From NCBI GenBank assembly GCA_033239125.1, contig BSWB01000007.1:108072082-108136081 (forward strand): 64,000 nucleotides of DNA, given 5' to 3'. The translations under genes were made by a program, and so were the position numbers. Origin of the DNA: Fagopyrum homotropicum (lineage: Eukaryota; Streptophyta; Magnoliopsida; Caryophyllales; Polygonaceae). The notes below the pieces were generated by a model. That model did no database searches and was not told the DNA's origin. It was given only the letters and a program-made list of their open reading frames with translations. Positions 21,727 to 32,252 of the stretch are shown here, piece after piece. Every line of letters starts with the position of its first letter. Position 1 is the first letter of the stretch.

Positions 21727-23100
21727 TCAATAATCCCGATCCGGTGGTGGTGGTGGTGGCACGTACGGGTACTGAGATGGGTCGAATGGATAGCCCATGA
21801 TATGCTGAAACTAAATCTCACCCATCGTGTGCTGGTAATGTAGTCTCTCCTGCATCTCTCTAATGTCCAAGGACAAGGCAGCATAGGTATCTATCACCTG
21901 ATCCGTCAGATCATCGATCCGGCGGTGAGCAACCGGATCCCTCAACATGCGTACCCTATGCCTAGCAAGACGGGCCGGTGCTGCAGCTGGATCCTCCTCA
22001 GTCTCGTCGTCGTCCATATCGATGTCCGTTGCAATAGTCCCAGCTGTATCTGTGCCCGTATCCATGGCAACATCGCCATCCTCATCATCATCCTCCTGGT
22101 CCTTCTCATCATCCTCCTCATTCTGTCTCGGAGCTGCTGCATCTCTGGCATCCTCCATAAGTGGACTCTATGCGGTCTTCCAATAGTGCGGGTCATAAAA
22201 AGAGAACTGAGCTGACCACCTAATACCCTGGGATGCAGTCTGCTCCCAAGGCATTGCCACATATGGCGTAGTAAGACCGCGAGAAACCAGTATCCTCCGA
22301 GTGATCATTTCCTGAAGCCCGAGCGGCTTGGCAGCCACCACCATAGTGCATGCACTCAAGTCAAGATCCATGTAACTCGCTATGTGAGTCACTATACCTC
22401 CACAGCAGATGTCCCCCTTCACCTTTGCCTTTATCTTGTGTAGATCCTCTGCTAGCATAACTCCAAAATCCGGAACTCCGCCGGTCACCATGCAATACAG
22501 ACTCAGCAACTCACCCTGTCTGATCTTCTGGGGCGTCTCAGTACGCACCAGAAGAGTCTTGCTAAAGATCCTATGAGCAAGTCTAAAAGCCAGGTGAAAT
22601 ATAATCCGCTCCCTGGAATCTCCACGTCGCCACCTGTCAGTGTGCTCAACCACATGAGCAATATGTCCCCAAACTCTCGAGCTACAACTCGAGAAGGAAA
22701 GTCAGCAACAGTGGGGGCTGGGAAACCGAAAATGTCCCTCCAGTGGTCATTGGGGAACTAAATAGTTCCGGTTCATCAACCGGTACTTGATGGCGCGCTC
22801 GGTGGGCAAGTAGGTGACGGAGCTAACAAACTCCAGTGTCGGCTCAAGGTAGGCCGGAGCTCTAATCTCAGTGAACTGCTCCAGCCCCACCGCAGATATC
22901 ATCCGCCTCAAGTCCTCATCCACATGGAGGCAATCAAAAGCGGAAATCCCCAAAAATCATGGTGCAACCACTGTCCGTGCCGCTATGCGGTCGTAGTCGA
23001 CCTGGTTACGCTCGTGAATCACCGGTCTGGAGCGGCGCGAAGAAGAAGAAGGGGAAGGAGAAGATCTGTCTCTCAAAACTAACTGCCTGTCAGAACTAAT
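21727..23100 (-). pseudogene. AT3 ORF3: Athila ORF-1-like, start codon lost and frame broken
   Basis: Same protein as in AT2 and AT4. At the start position (23098-23100) the codon is ATT where siblings have ATG. Long fragments remain at 22953-22747, 22653-22168 and 22158-21811; the last 30 codons end at TGA 21727-21729. The central block, acidic linker (EEDDEKDQEDDDEDGD) and Arg-rich region are recognisable. Frames change near 22745 and 22660 and stop codons separate the pieces. A TATAAAAGG box lies upstream (23545-23553). Confidence 0.75.
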
Positions 23101-23544
23101 CTTTTCTGTACTTTGTTAGACCACCTCGGTCTCTCTGACAAATCTCAGGAACACCTCGGCCGAGGCACAGGCCGACTGGACCGAGGCGAAGTGTTGTGCG
23201 ATCGATTCTCTCAAAAATCCAGTTCTTTTCCCCCAATATCACTACCAAAGGTTCCTATAGGGTACGTACTTAATCCTTTTTCAGCAAAATGCAGGGGCAA
23301 CCAAAGCCCAAATCGAATGAAATTAGTGGAAGAAGAGGTAGTTAGGGTTTTTTCGATTTTACCCCAGATGTGGTTGATTCGGAGCGTTTTTGCTGTAGAT
23401 TGATGGTTGCAAATAGATCCTCTCCCCTTTCCTTGCAGTTTGGAAGCGAGAATCGTTGAAAACGAGCGAAGAACGAAGAAGCGAGGCGAGATGTGTGCTG
23501 CGGTCGAGAAGGGAGGTAGAGGGAGGAGAGAGAAATCTCAGCCC

Positions 23545-23600
23545 CCTTTTATACCCTTTTTTGGAACTGCTGTCACCTCGGTCGAGATGGTCCCAACTGG
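23545..23600 (-). promoter_or_regulatory. Putative internal ORF3 promoter of AT3 (TATAAAAGG plus dyad)
   Basis: On the minus strand TATAAAAGG (plus-strand 23545-23553) lies just downstream of a dyad half-perfect site (cacctcggtcgagatg, about 23575-23590); another site, atatcggtcgaggtg, lies at about 23664-23678. Same arrangement as AT2 13758-13802. Confidence 0.45.
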
Positions 23601-23879
23601 AATGAGGTGTACAGATCGAGGTGGATCTTCAGTAACCCTAGTCGCCTCGGTTGCTCAAGAATCATATCGGTCGAGGTGCTGTGACAGCAACCGAGATGTG
23701 TCTCAGTCAAACTCCGTCTTCTCAAATTCTCAAACTTCTGTCCATCCAGTGTTTCTCCTGGGTTGTATTCCTTCCTTAGATGTCACCTGTTGTCTGTCTA
23801 GGACGCCAAAAACAAAGCAAAGCAAAGCAAAAGCAAACTATCTAAAGCTAGACTAGAAAAAGGGAAATGAAAGGAATAC

Positions 23880-23897
23880 CTTGGGTTGCCTCCCAAG
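23880..23897 (-). other. Conserved cttggg/cccaag hairpin after the pol region (AT3)
   Basis: cttggg-ttgcct-cccaag, followed by aagcgctt. The identical hairpin is at 5792-5809 (AT1) and 48874-48891 (AT4), always directly 3' of the end of pol. A similar gggaggcaaccca word is familiar from the pol 3' end of plant Athila/Tat elements. Confidence 0.6.
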
Positions 23898-23917
23898 AAG
23901 CGCTTGATTTAAGGTCG

Positions 23918-24646
23918 CTAGCTGGACCGTACGGTATCCTTAAACATGATGGAGGTTTCCTCACCCCATACTTCACCTTCATCATGGGGTGAGATAAGAA
24001 AGTCTATCAAACGCTCCAACAAGTGCAAGTGCTCATCGGGGAATGAATCGTCTATGGGTGGGTCGTCCTTCTCGCGTGAAGAGGGAGGTAGCCGGCTGAG
24101 GTGATCCGCAACGGAATTTTTGGATCCCTTCTTATCGCAGATCTCTAGGTCAAACTCTTGAAGCAAGAGAATCCATCGAATAAGGCGTGGTTTGGCATCC
24201 TTCTTAACAAGCAAGTAACGAATGGCTGCATGGTCGGTGTAGACAATGACTTTCGCCCCTACTAAGTAAGAACGAAACTTCTCGAAAGCATATACAACCG
24301 CCAATAGCTCCTTCTCGGTGGTGGCGTAGTTACGCTGGGCTTCATCTAGCGTCTTGCTAGCGTAGTAGATGGCGGTGGTCCGCCCATCCTTCTTTTGTCC
24401 AAGCACCGCTCCTACCGCCACATCACTCGCATCGCACATGATCTCAAAGGGCAAGGTCCAATCCGGAGGTTGGATAATGGGAGCGGAGATCAACGCTTCC
24501 TTAATCCTGTAAAATGCATCAAGACACTCCTGCGAAAACTCAAAAACAACATCTTTATTCAAGAGGTTAGTTAGTGGTTTAGAAATCTTCGAGAAGTCCT
24601 TGATGAATCTCCTGTAGAAACCTGCATGCCCGAGAAAACTCCTCAC
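23918..24646 (-). pseudogene. pol: AT3 RNase H domain of pol
   Basis: About 242 codons. The first about 30 ([20 protein letters not shown]) are the RT thumb/connection end, followed by RNase H of the Ty3 type with the acidic set visible: Asp in IMCDAS, Glu in TEKELLAVV, Asp in VYTDHAA and Asp in SVADHLSRL. It is joined to the upstream RT frame by a one-base frameshift near 24655. After the domain the frame continues about 50 codons and ends in sequence that normally follows integrase. Confidence 0.85.
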
Positions 24647-26100
24647 ACCCTTAACAGAACAAGGGGAGGGAGTTTCTCAATAGTCTCGATCTTAGCGCGA
24701 TCGACCTCAATACCTCGATTAGAAACGAGGTGTCCTAGCACAATGCCTTCATTAACCATAAAGTGACATTTCTCCCAATTCAAAACAAGATTAGTGTCTT
24801 CACATCTTTGTAGCACTAGAGAAAGGTTAGATAGGCAATCATCAAAAGGGGAACCATATACTGAAAAATCATCCATAAATACCTCCATGATCTCCTCTAT
24901 ATACTCGCAAAAGATAGCCATCATGCATCGTTGGAAGGTAGCGGGTGCATTGCACAATCCAAATGGCATCCTCCTGTAAGCGAATGTCCCCCAGGGACAA
25001 GTGAAAGTGGTCTTCTCTTGATCATCCGGATGGATTGGAATCTGGAAGAAGCCACTATAGCCATTTAAATAGCAAAAATGTGAATGCTGGGCCAACCGTT
25101 CGAGCATTTGATCGATGAAGGGAAGTGGAAAATGGTCCTTCCGAGTGGCCACGTTCAGCTTCCTGTAATCGATGCTCACCCTCCAGCCCATGATGGTTCT
25201 AGTTGGGATTAACTCGTTATTCTTATTTGTCACAACGGTCATCCCTCCTTTCTTCGGAACTACATGCACTGGGCTCACCCACTTGTTGTCCGAGATAGGA
25301 AATATGATACCTGCATCCAACAACTTAAGAATTTCTTTCTTCACAACCTCTTTCATGATCGGATTTAACCGTCTTTGAGGTTCCCGTGAAGTCTTATGAT
25401 CGTCCTCCATTAGTATTCTATGCATGCAGAAAGAAGGATTAATGCCAATAAGATCATCAATAGTATAACCTAAAGCCTTTTGATGCTTCCTCAGGACATG
25501 CATTAGTTTAGATAATTCAGATTCAGAGAGGGAAGCACTAACAATGACGGGATAAGTAGAATCCGGTCGAAGAAAAACATACCTCAAGTGACTTGGGAGT
25601 TGTTTAAGCTCTACAACTGGGGGTGCTTTCTGAGGTGGGTCTTTGCTTCCTCCTTCCAGTGGAGTAGATCGAAGAACTGGACTTTCATAAGTCTCAAGTG
25701 ACATCATCTCGCTTTCGACCTCGGTCGAGGTACATAAAGGGTGACCGAGATGTTCTTCAGTCAAGAACACCTCGCTTGGTCCAGAGAGTGCCTCGGTCAA
25801 GGTGCTGCAACTGGGACCGAAACTGGAGATCTTCTTCTCCTGGATTAGTCTTTCAGTTTTAGCTCCTGGATCTTCTTCCAACGCCTTTAAGCTCCGTATA
25901 TCTGCATCACAAGAAGCATCTATACCTTCCTCCATTAAGCTAAAACTAATAACTTTTTCAAGTGGATCTTTAATAAGGATAGAGCTCACCAATTCTCTTG
26001 ATTCTTCTTCATCATAGATGTTGAAGATATCATCTCCTAGCTGATGTCCCTTCATTGCCGCAAGTAATGCAAACTCCACTTCATCTCCGCCAATGTTCAA
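24643..26100 (-). pseudogene. pol: AT3 reverse transcriptase
   Basis: 485 open codons. The N-terminal 220 residues are the protease-RT linker and include dyad-encoded repeats. The RT core begins near residue 225 with the Athila-type palm and fingers (VSPVHVVPKKGG, RVSIDYRKLN, YRRMPFGLCNAPATFQRCM). The active-site box FMDD is at residues 408-411 (24868-24879), with both metal-binding Asp present. The frame ends at a frameshift just before the connection domain. A TGA separates it from the protease frame (26100-26118). The core itself has no internal stop, so this is the best preserved enzymatic domain in the window. Confidence 0.9.
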
Positions 26101-26118
26101 TTTTAACTTGGCGTTCTT

Positions 26119-27009
26119 TCAATCCACATTGCAACCCGAAGTTGCTAGAAATGGCCTCCCAAGAATGATAGGATCGGGATAATCTGCAGGAATGTCAAGC
26201 ACAACAAAGTCTATAGGTAAATAGAAGTTACCTAACATAACCGGAACGTCTTCCAAAATGCCCACGGGATGGGTAATGGAGCGGTCCGCCATGTATAACC
26301 GTATCTTCACCGGCTTGGGCTTTCCAAGTCCGATCTTCACACATAGCTCCAGCGGGATGATGCTCACGCTGGCTCCTAGATCACACAAGGCTTCACAAGT
26401 AACATCCCCAACTTGAATGGGAATGCAAAATGAACCGGGATCTCTCAACTTGGGTGGCATCTTCTCCTTCATGATTTGAATGAGCTCCGAGGATTTAGAT
26501 GTCATCCTTACTTCACCAAAGTCTTCCAACGTCCTCTTCCTTGATAGAATTTCTTTCAAAAACTTCCAATAGGCGGGCATCCCTAGAATAGCATCAAGGA
26601 AAGGGATATTAATGTGTAGTTTATTCATCAAGTCAAGGAACTTACCAAAATGCTTGTCTAGATGTGCTCTGGCCCTTGAATGGGGGAATGGAAGTGGTGG
26701 TTTATATGCAGGAGGTGGAACATAAACTTCAGTTTTCTCCTCCGCTTTCTGTGGCTCCGCCTCGGTTGGCATCTCGGCCGAAGTGTTCTTCGACTGCACC
26801 TGGACCGAGGTGGTCTTCGTCTGTACTGGCATCGACCGAGGCACTGGATCTGCAGTCTTCAGTCCACTTCTCGTCGTTATTGCCATGATCTGTCCCTTGG
26901 GGTTGCTTTCCGTTCTTGCTGGAAGCTTCCTTGTATCTCTTGGCGCTTCATTCGCCTTGTTAAAGAATTGTTGTTCTAAGGCTTTTTGTGCCTTCGGAAA
27001 TGAAGTCAT
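26119..27009 (-). pseudogene. pol: AT3 protease region
   Basis: 296 codons: a gag-protease linker, then a retroviral-type aspartic protease with DLGAS at 26371-26382 (DLGA in place of the usual DTGA/DSGA, shared by AT4) and the second conserved motif ILGRPFLAT near the end. A TGA at about 26118 and a TAG near 27036 separate it from RT and from gag. In the siblings these are one continuous gag-pol frame, so protease was originally translated as a fusion. Confidence 0.8.
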
Positions 27010-27036
27010 GGATGTCTCTATAGAGTTAAGCTTGAT

Positions 27037-28476
27037 CTAGATGGCCTCCAGCACCGCATCTTTCTTTTCCGGATGGGACAAACTCGATCCTTGCTCCTGG
27101 CTCTTCAATGGAGAAGAAGAAGAAGAAGAAGAAGAAGAAGAAGAAGAAGAAGAAGAAGAAGAGAGGAAAGGATTAGAGGAGTCATTCGAATTGGAGTTAG
27201 AGTAAGGGTTACCCGAATTTTGGTTGTTTGCCCTCCAATTATTGTTGTTGGATCCTCTATTGTTATTGTAGTTGTTGTTCCGGGAATCGTTGTTGTTCCG
27301 GTATCCATTGTTGTTCCTCGAGCCTTGATCTTCCTTCTTGCTTTGAGCAACTAAGAGTTCCTTCAATTGTTTCACATCATTCTTCAAAGAAGTGAGTTGA
27401 TCATTGTTAGGCGGAGCATCTTGATAGTTGACTCTTTTAACTCCACCTTCAGCTCCTTGGTGGGAGTATTTCTCCATGTGCAAAGCTTGCTTCTCTATGA
27501 ACTCCCAAGCTTCGTCAATCGGCATGTCCATGAACGTGCCGGCAGATAGTAGTTGAAGGTTTAACTGGGTGTTTCCGTCCAGTCCCTTGAAGTATATCTC
27601 CAACAACTCTATCTTTGGAATCCCATGATGTGGGCAATCTAAAAGAATGTCTTTAAATCTCTCACATGACTTGGACAAGCTCTCCTTGTCCTTCATAATG
27701 AATGCATTAATCTTCCCTCTCATTTCAGCGGTTTTAGAGGGGGGAAAGAATTTAGTTAAGAACTCCGTCGTCATCTCCTCCCAAGTATTGATTTTTCTTG
27801 GAGGAAGAGATTGATACCATGTAAGCGCTCTATCTTTTAAAGAGAAGTAGAAAGGCCTTAGCTTGTAATTGTTGTTTTCTATTCTTGAAGGTCTCAAGGT
27901 CTCCATCAAGATCTCATAGTTTTGTAGATGTTGATGCAGAGATTCCCTCTCTAGCCCTCCAAACTGGCATTGGCGAATCATGGAAAGAACTTGCGGTCGA
28001 AGCTCATAATCATGGTCCGCTGGATCACCTAGGTTGACTCCTGGACGCCTCAGTTGTTGATTGGGGTCCATCCTTTGCCCTAGGGTCTATGGAATACCTG
28101 CAAAAAGAGCATCTCGGACTGGCATCCGAAGTGGAAGTATCTCGGCCGGGGCAGCAGGTACTGGATTCTGCCTCGGTCGAGGATCTGGAACAGGGTCTTG
28201 CCTCGGTCGAGGATCTGGGTTCGGTCGAGGTAGATACTGGTCTCGTAAAGCTGCCATATCTGCTTCGATCGCCTCAGTCCTTGTGCGAGTTTCTTCCCTC
28301 TCCAGTCGTAATTCTTCCTTGCTGAGGCGTAGTTGTTCCAACGCCTCCTTCAATTCGGCCTCAAGATCGCGATTATCCTAATTGGCCATCTTTGCTTCTT
28401 TCAAGCGTCTTTTGTATGTCTTTTCTGGTTCGGGATCGTAAGGAACGATTTCCTTCCCAGCACGGGTTCTTCACAT
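27037..28476 (-). pseudogene. gag: AT3 gag, with several stop codons
   Basis: Expected ATG at 28474-28476 is followed directly by TGA; further TAG stops lie at 28378-28380 and 28085-28087. The main part (28071-27037, 344 codons) holds the retrotransposon gag domain (PF03732 type: ALTWYQSLPP, W.EMTTEFLTKFFP, LLDCPHHGIP) and a C-terminal Asn/Arg/Ser-rich tail instead of a CCHC zinc knuckle. A Glu/Arg-rich coiled-coil-like stretch and DPRPRQ repeats (the coding face of the dyad motif) precede the gag core. A poly-Ser run is encoded by a GAA/TTC microsatellite (27111-27163). AT4 has the same layout. Confidence 0.85.
27111..27163 (-). repeat. (GAA)n microsatellite inside AT3 gag
   Basis: About 17 uninterrupted gaa triplets on the plus strand, encoding serines in gag on the minus strand. 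The matching AT4 position (51709-51735) has a short interrupted run, so the tract expanded in AT3. Confidence 0.9.
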
Positions 28477-28581
28477 AAACCTAAGAAAAAGAACCTACGA
28501 AAGTCACTCAAGTAGAGTGGTTAGTAGAAACAGGGGCAACCGCCCCGAAAGCCAACCGCAACCGGCTCGGTCTAGACCAAG

Positions 28582-28599
28582 TCCCCGGCAACGGCGCCA
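28582..28599 (-). other. AT3 primer-binding site (tRNA-Asp)
   Basis: Reads TGGCGCCGTTGCCGGGGA on the minus strand, six bases inside the 5' LTR. Confidence 0.9.
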
Positions 28600-28605
28600 A
28601 AAACT

Positions 28606-30394
28606 TGTTCGCTCCAAACGGTGTGTGCAAGCTTTAAATTTATAACCCAAGATGTATGCTAAAAACAAGGATGCGAACCCGCAGTTTACGGGTCAATCGT
28701 AGTAAAAGCAAGAAATTCCGGGGTGTCGATCTCAGGGACTTAGGTGATACAAAGCAAGTATAGGTTGTCTATGCAATTACTAACCACAAAAGCGATTAAA
28801 ACAATCAAAGATGATAAAAAGTCAAATTAAGGAAATATGAAATTCTAGGGATTAAAGCATCTAGTTGTGGTTCTAACTCAAGATCTAAAGATAAAGCGGA
28901 CAAAGATGAGATTTTGCAAAGGGAAGGTGTTACTAAAGTGGAATAGATCACCGGGTAAGTCTCACTACTCACTAATCCCAAACCGTAACTCCTATTACCG
29001 GGTAAGTCTCAAGGAATTAAGGAAAAGAACTATAACCTCAAACCAACACACCACCTAAGGGAATAGAATCAACCTTTACCGGGTAAGTCTCAGGCTAACT
29101 CACAAAGATGGGATGAAGGCACACTCAAACCCCAATAAAGGATAAACCTTTATTACCTATACTTATGATCTTGGGTAAACAAACAAAGGAATTACCGGGT
29201 AAGTCTCATCCTAAGCTTGCATTGAACCATGAAAGGTGTAATAAGAATAGGATTTGGCAAACTCTAACACTTAACACTCAGTTTCGGATCAGAAAAGTCA
29301 CCTCGGTCAGACGAATTCCACCCCGGCCGAGATGTTCATCGACTGAGCGAGATGTTCTAGGGTTAAGGGAAAAGACTCAAACTTTCAGGGTCCTACTGGA
29401 ATTTAAGATTATTCTATCATCGTCTTTCCCACAACCTTCAGCCAATCACCCTAGAATCACACAAAGAAATTAGCCACTCATCATCATGAAAGCAATAATC
29501 AAATATATGGGAAGAAAGTGAATAATTTAACACAAAAACCTTAAGAAAAAGGCTTCAATAACTGAATCATTTATCAATCAAACAAGCGTTCCTTGGATCA
29601 CAATCCAATAAGACAAGTCAACAAAGAAGGGAATCTAAGAAAGTCTTACAAAAACCCTTCACAAAACCTATAAAAGCTATGAACTTCCTTCCTTCAATCT
29701 TCCTTCAACCTTCAAAAAGGTTCTTCAAATCTTCCAGCCGTAAGCACTCCAATCATAGCGGGATTTTCGGTGATGCGCCGGTGTTGATTTGTGGAAAATC
29801 TAGCCCTTTATATAGGAAAATTACCTCCTAAAGATAAAAGATCTTAAAAAGATATTTTCCCATAAAATAGGTAAAATATATTAGCTGAATTATCTTCTTC
29901 CTTCCAGAAATCCAGCCTAAAAATATAAGATCCTCTTTCCAAAAATAAAAGATCTCAGCCAAGAATAAGATATATCTCACCGCGTCCAAGGTGTTCGCCT
30001 CGGTCGGGATGCTCCTCTGGATCACCTCGGTCGGGATGCTCCTCTAGATCACCTCGGTCGAGATGGTACTGTAGCTGACCGAGGTGGCTCTAAACTGAAT
30101 ATGAAATCTCTTAAATCTGGTCCAAAGTGAATCTTTAATCCAATTCCATGCTTCCTGGATTCCTCCTTAAGCTCCTGAATGTAGCTCCAATGACTCCTTA
30201 GCTCCTTTAGCTCCATTTTGATGCAAAACGTGCCATTTTACCTACGATTACCACGAAACTTGGTGTAGACCTCGATTCCCGCAAAGGTAGATGAAACGAC
30301 GATATAATCACATAATATACATCCAAACATGCAGATTATTAAATATAAAACGTCTAAACAAGTCCCAAAATATAGACTATAATTCATGCTATCA
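28606..30394 (-). repeat. AT3 5' LTR
   Basis: tgttcgctcc...atgctatca, 1789 bp, 32 bp longer than the 3' copy. Most of the excess is a 27-bp tandem duplication (29998-30024 and 30025-30051) that contains a dyad half-site. Otherwise the two LTRs are close by eye. Confidence 0.9.
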
Positions 30395-30592
30395 ATTTCT
30401 TTAATTGCTTTTGTGGTTATTAGTTACTTGACAACCTATTCTTTCTTAGTTTCACCTAAGTCCCTGAGATCGACCCTTGGAATTCTTGCTTTTTATTACA
30501 ATTGATCAGTACACTGTGGGTTCGCATCCTTGTTTTAAGCATACTTCTTGGGTTATAAATTTAAAGCTTGCACACACCGTTTGGAGCGAACA
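30395..30592 (+). repeat. AT2 3' LTR, second part
   Basis: Resumes at tttaattgcttttgtgg and ends gagcgaaca at 30592, matching 13358-13555. Followed by the acaag duplication and TK1 gag. Confidence 0.9.
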
Positions 30593-31730
30593 ACAAGAAC
30601 GTGCAAGAAGACCTCCACTAGCTAGAGGTCAAGGGCAAACCCCAGTTGCTAATCCGCCTATCGCTGAGGCGTTTGTCGAAGAGGTGTTGAGAGTGTTGTT
30701 CCCGAGGCTAGGAACGGGACCACCGCTAGTTCCGGAGCACAGACAACAGAGTCGACCGAGTCCGGTCGAGTGTCTATCGGAGCATCTGCATATCGCGAGT
30801 ATGTGTAGAGACTCGAGGAGGCTATCAAGACTAGAGGACCTACAACAGCACCGCAAGAGTCCGTGAGATCAACTGAGGTTTCACAGAGAGTGATATAGGT
30901 AGTTGCTGCACGTGCTAGAGATGCTAAGGTTGCTAGAGTTTTGGATGAGGCGAGAGAGCCAAGGCCTAATTGTTGGTTGAAGGCTTTCAACCAACTGAAG
31001 GTTCCTTCTTTCAGAGGGAAGACTGGATTGGAGGTAGAGCTTTGGCTAGGCCACTTGGATTCTTCTATGGAGGCTATCCGTTGTTGAGAGGGTCGTCGAG
31101 TCGATATAACACAAACATTGCTGCAAGATCATGCTCATCACTGGTGGAGGACCATTCACAGTAAGGTCACTAGCTATGAGCAGATGAAGACTGTGATTAG
31201 GGATCGCTATTGCCTTGCAGCTATGAGGACAACAAGTTTCAGGATTTCCTCGAGGCTGGATTTGAGGATCTCCCTATTGCTGAGATTGTCAACAAGTTTC
31301 AGGAGGAGCTATCTTTGTTGGGTCCTTCTGCTCCACCCGAGGATCAACATGTTTATTTTTCTCTCCGAGGTTGAGAGAGTCTGCCCGCTCTTATCTTGCT
31401 GGTTTCTGTTGTGACTGCTTGACGGACTATCAGGATAGAGCATATGCTTATGAGAGAGACCGACCGGGTCAAAGGCAAGCTTCTCAGGCAGGAGGTCCTG
31501 AGATGAGGCAGAGGACTGGACCTTCTAATACTGGAGCTGGAGCAGCTACGTTCGAGCGTAGTCAGACGCCGGGACACTCTGGGTTCCCGTAGACGGTACA
31601 GAGTTGCGACAAGAGGAAGGCATTGTCATAACTGCAGAGGAGTCGGACATATACGAGCTGATTATAAGAAGACTTCTCTTGTGGTAATCCCGGACATAGA
31701 GTTGCATTCTACCGTCAAGGGAAAGCGCTA
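30593..31730 (+). pseudogene. gag: TK1 gag, main part, with mutated zinc knuckle
   Basis: The frame continues from before SL1/AT2 (QERARRPPLARG...) and stays open to about 30866. It then resumes in other frames with gag core features (WLKAFNQL, LLQDHAHHWWRTI, YEQMKTVIRDRY at about 31000-31215). Near the end a zinc knuckle is recognisable: codons at 31624-31665 give C-X2-C-X4-H-X4-Y, with the last Cys replaced by Tyr. Multiple frameshifts and stops: inactive. Confidence 0.7.
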
Positions 31731-31899
31731 TCATAACAGTGTTCTTCCCCGCCAGTGTTGCAAGAGGTGGACAGAGATATTAGTACTAGCAATAGGAGAG
31801 AGCTCCTGATTTTACCGCTCCTCAGGGTTCCGCTTAGGGACAAGGGAGAGGTAGAGGATGAATTGGTGGTACGTCAGACACCATAGATGCATCAGCTAG

Positions 31900-32250
31900 A
31901 GTATTTGAGCTGAGGAGTTCAGTTGAACCGAAAGCTCCAGCGACCACAAGTACCATTCATATTAATTGTTTTCTTGTCAGATTTCTTTCCGATACCGGTG
32001 CTACGCATTCTTTTATATCTGATGCATGTGTAGATTGGCCTTAGTTACCGTACAAGGGAGACCCTTTTTTATAGGATTACCCGATGGGGAAAGATTAGAG
32101 GTACACGAGAGGTTCGCGGTTACCCTATTAGATTAGTAGGTCGCGATTGGCCGGCCGACTTCTTCGTCATGTACTTAGTACATAAAGCGGTCATAATGGG
32201 TATGGATTGGATGGATCTACATTAGACAGTTCTTTGCATCGGTAAAAGGA
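31900..32250 (+). pseudogene. pol: TK1 protease
   Basis: DTGATHSFIS at 31991-32020 is the aspartic protease active-site motif of chromoviruses, preceded by INCFLVRFLS. A TAG follows about 15 codons later, and the C-terminal half (IMGMDWMDLH) is in another frame and ends in a stop. Broken. Confidence 0.7.
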
Positions 32251-32252
32251 CA

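Larger units (their letters stand above)
18545..30394 (-). mobile_element. AT3: Athila-like element with gag-protease-RT-RNase H and ORF3 but no integrase
   Basis: 11,850 bp on the minus strand: 5' LTR 28606-30394, primer site 28582-28599, gag 28476-27037, protease 27009-26119, RT 26100-24643, RNase H 24646-23918, then a jump directly to the post-integrase hairpin (23880-23897), ORF3 23100-21727, 3' UTR and 3' LTR 18545-20301. Integrase is absent as one block while both its borders are preserved. Inserted in the AT2 3' LTR with a diverged 5-bp duplication. Confidence 0.93.
11796..30592 (+). mobile_element. AT2: Athila-like element lacking gag-pol, carrying only ORF3; hosts AT3
   Basis: 5' LTR 11796-13555, tRNA-Asp primer site 13562-13579, short leader, internal TATA, ORF3 remnant, 3' UTR, polypurine tract and a 3' LTR split by AT3 (16991-18544 and 30395-30592). 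Perfect target duplication acaag at 11791-11795 and 30593-30597, within TK1 gag. The leader reaches the same 'ccactctacttgag' word that lies upstream of gag in AT3, then jumps to sequence that precedes ORF3 in the siblings, so gag, protease, RT, RNase H and integrase are missing as one block. Any transposition after this loss would need proteins supplied in trans. Confidence 0.92.

Noticed and set aside
21811..22262. Several overlapping frames on both strands across AT3 ORF3
   Set aside because: Only the minus-strand frame matching ORF3 of AT2 and AT4 is supported; the others mirror the acidic GAT/GAG run.
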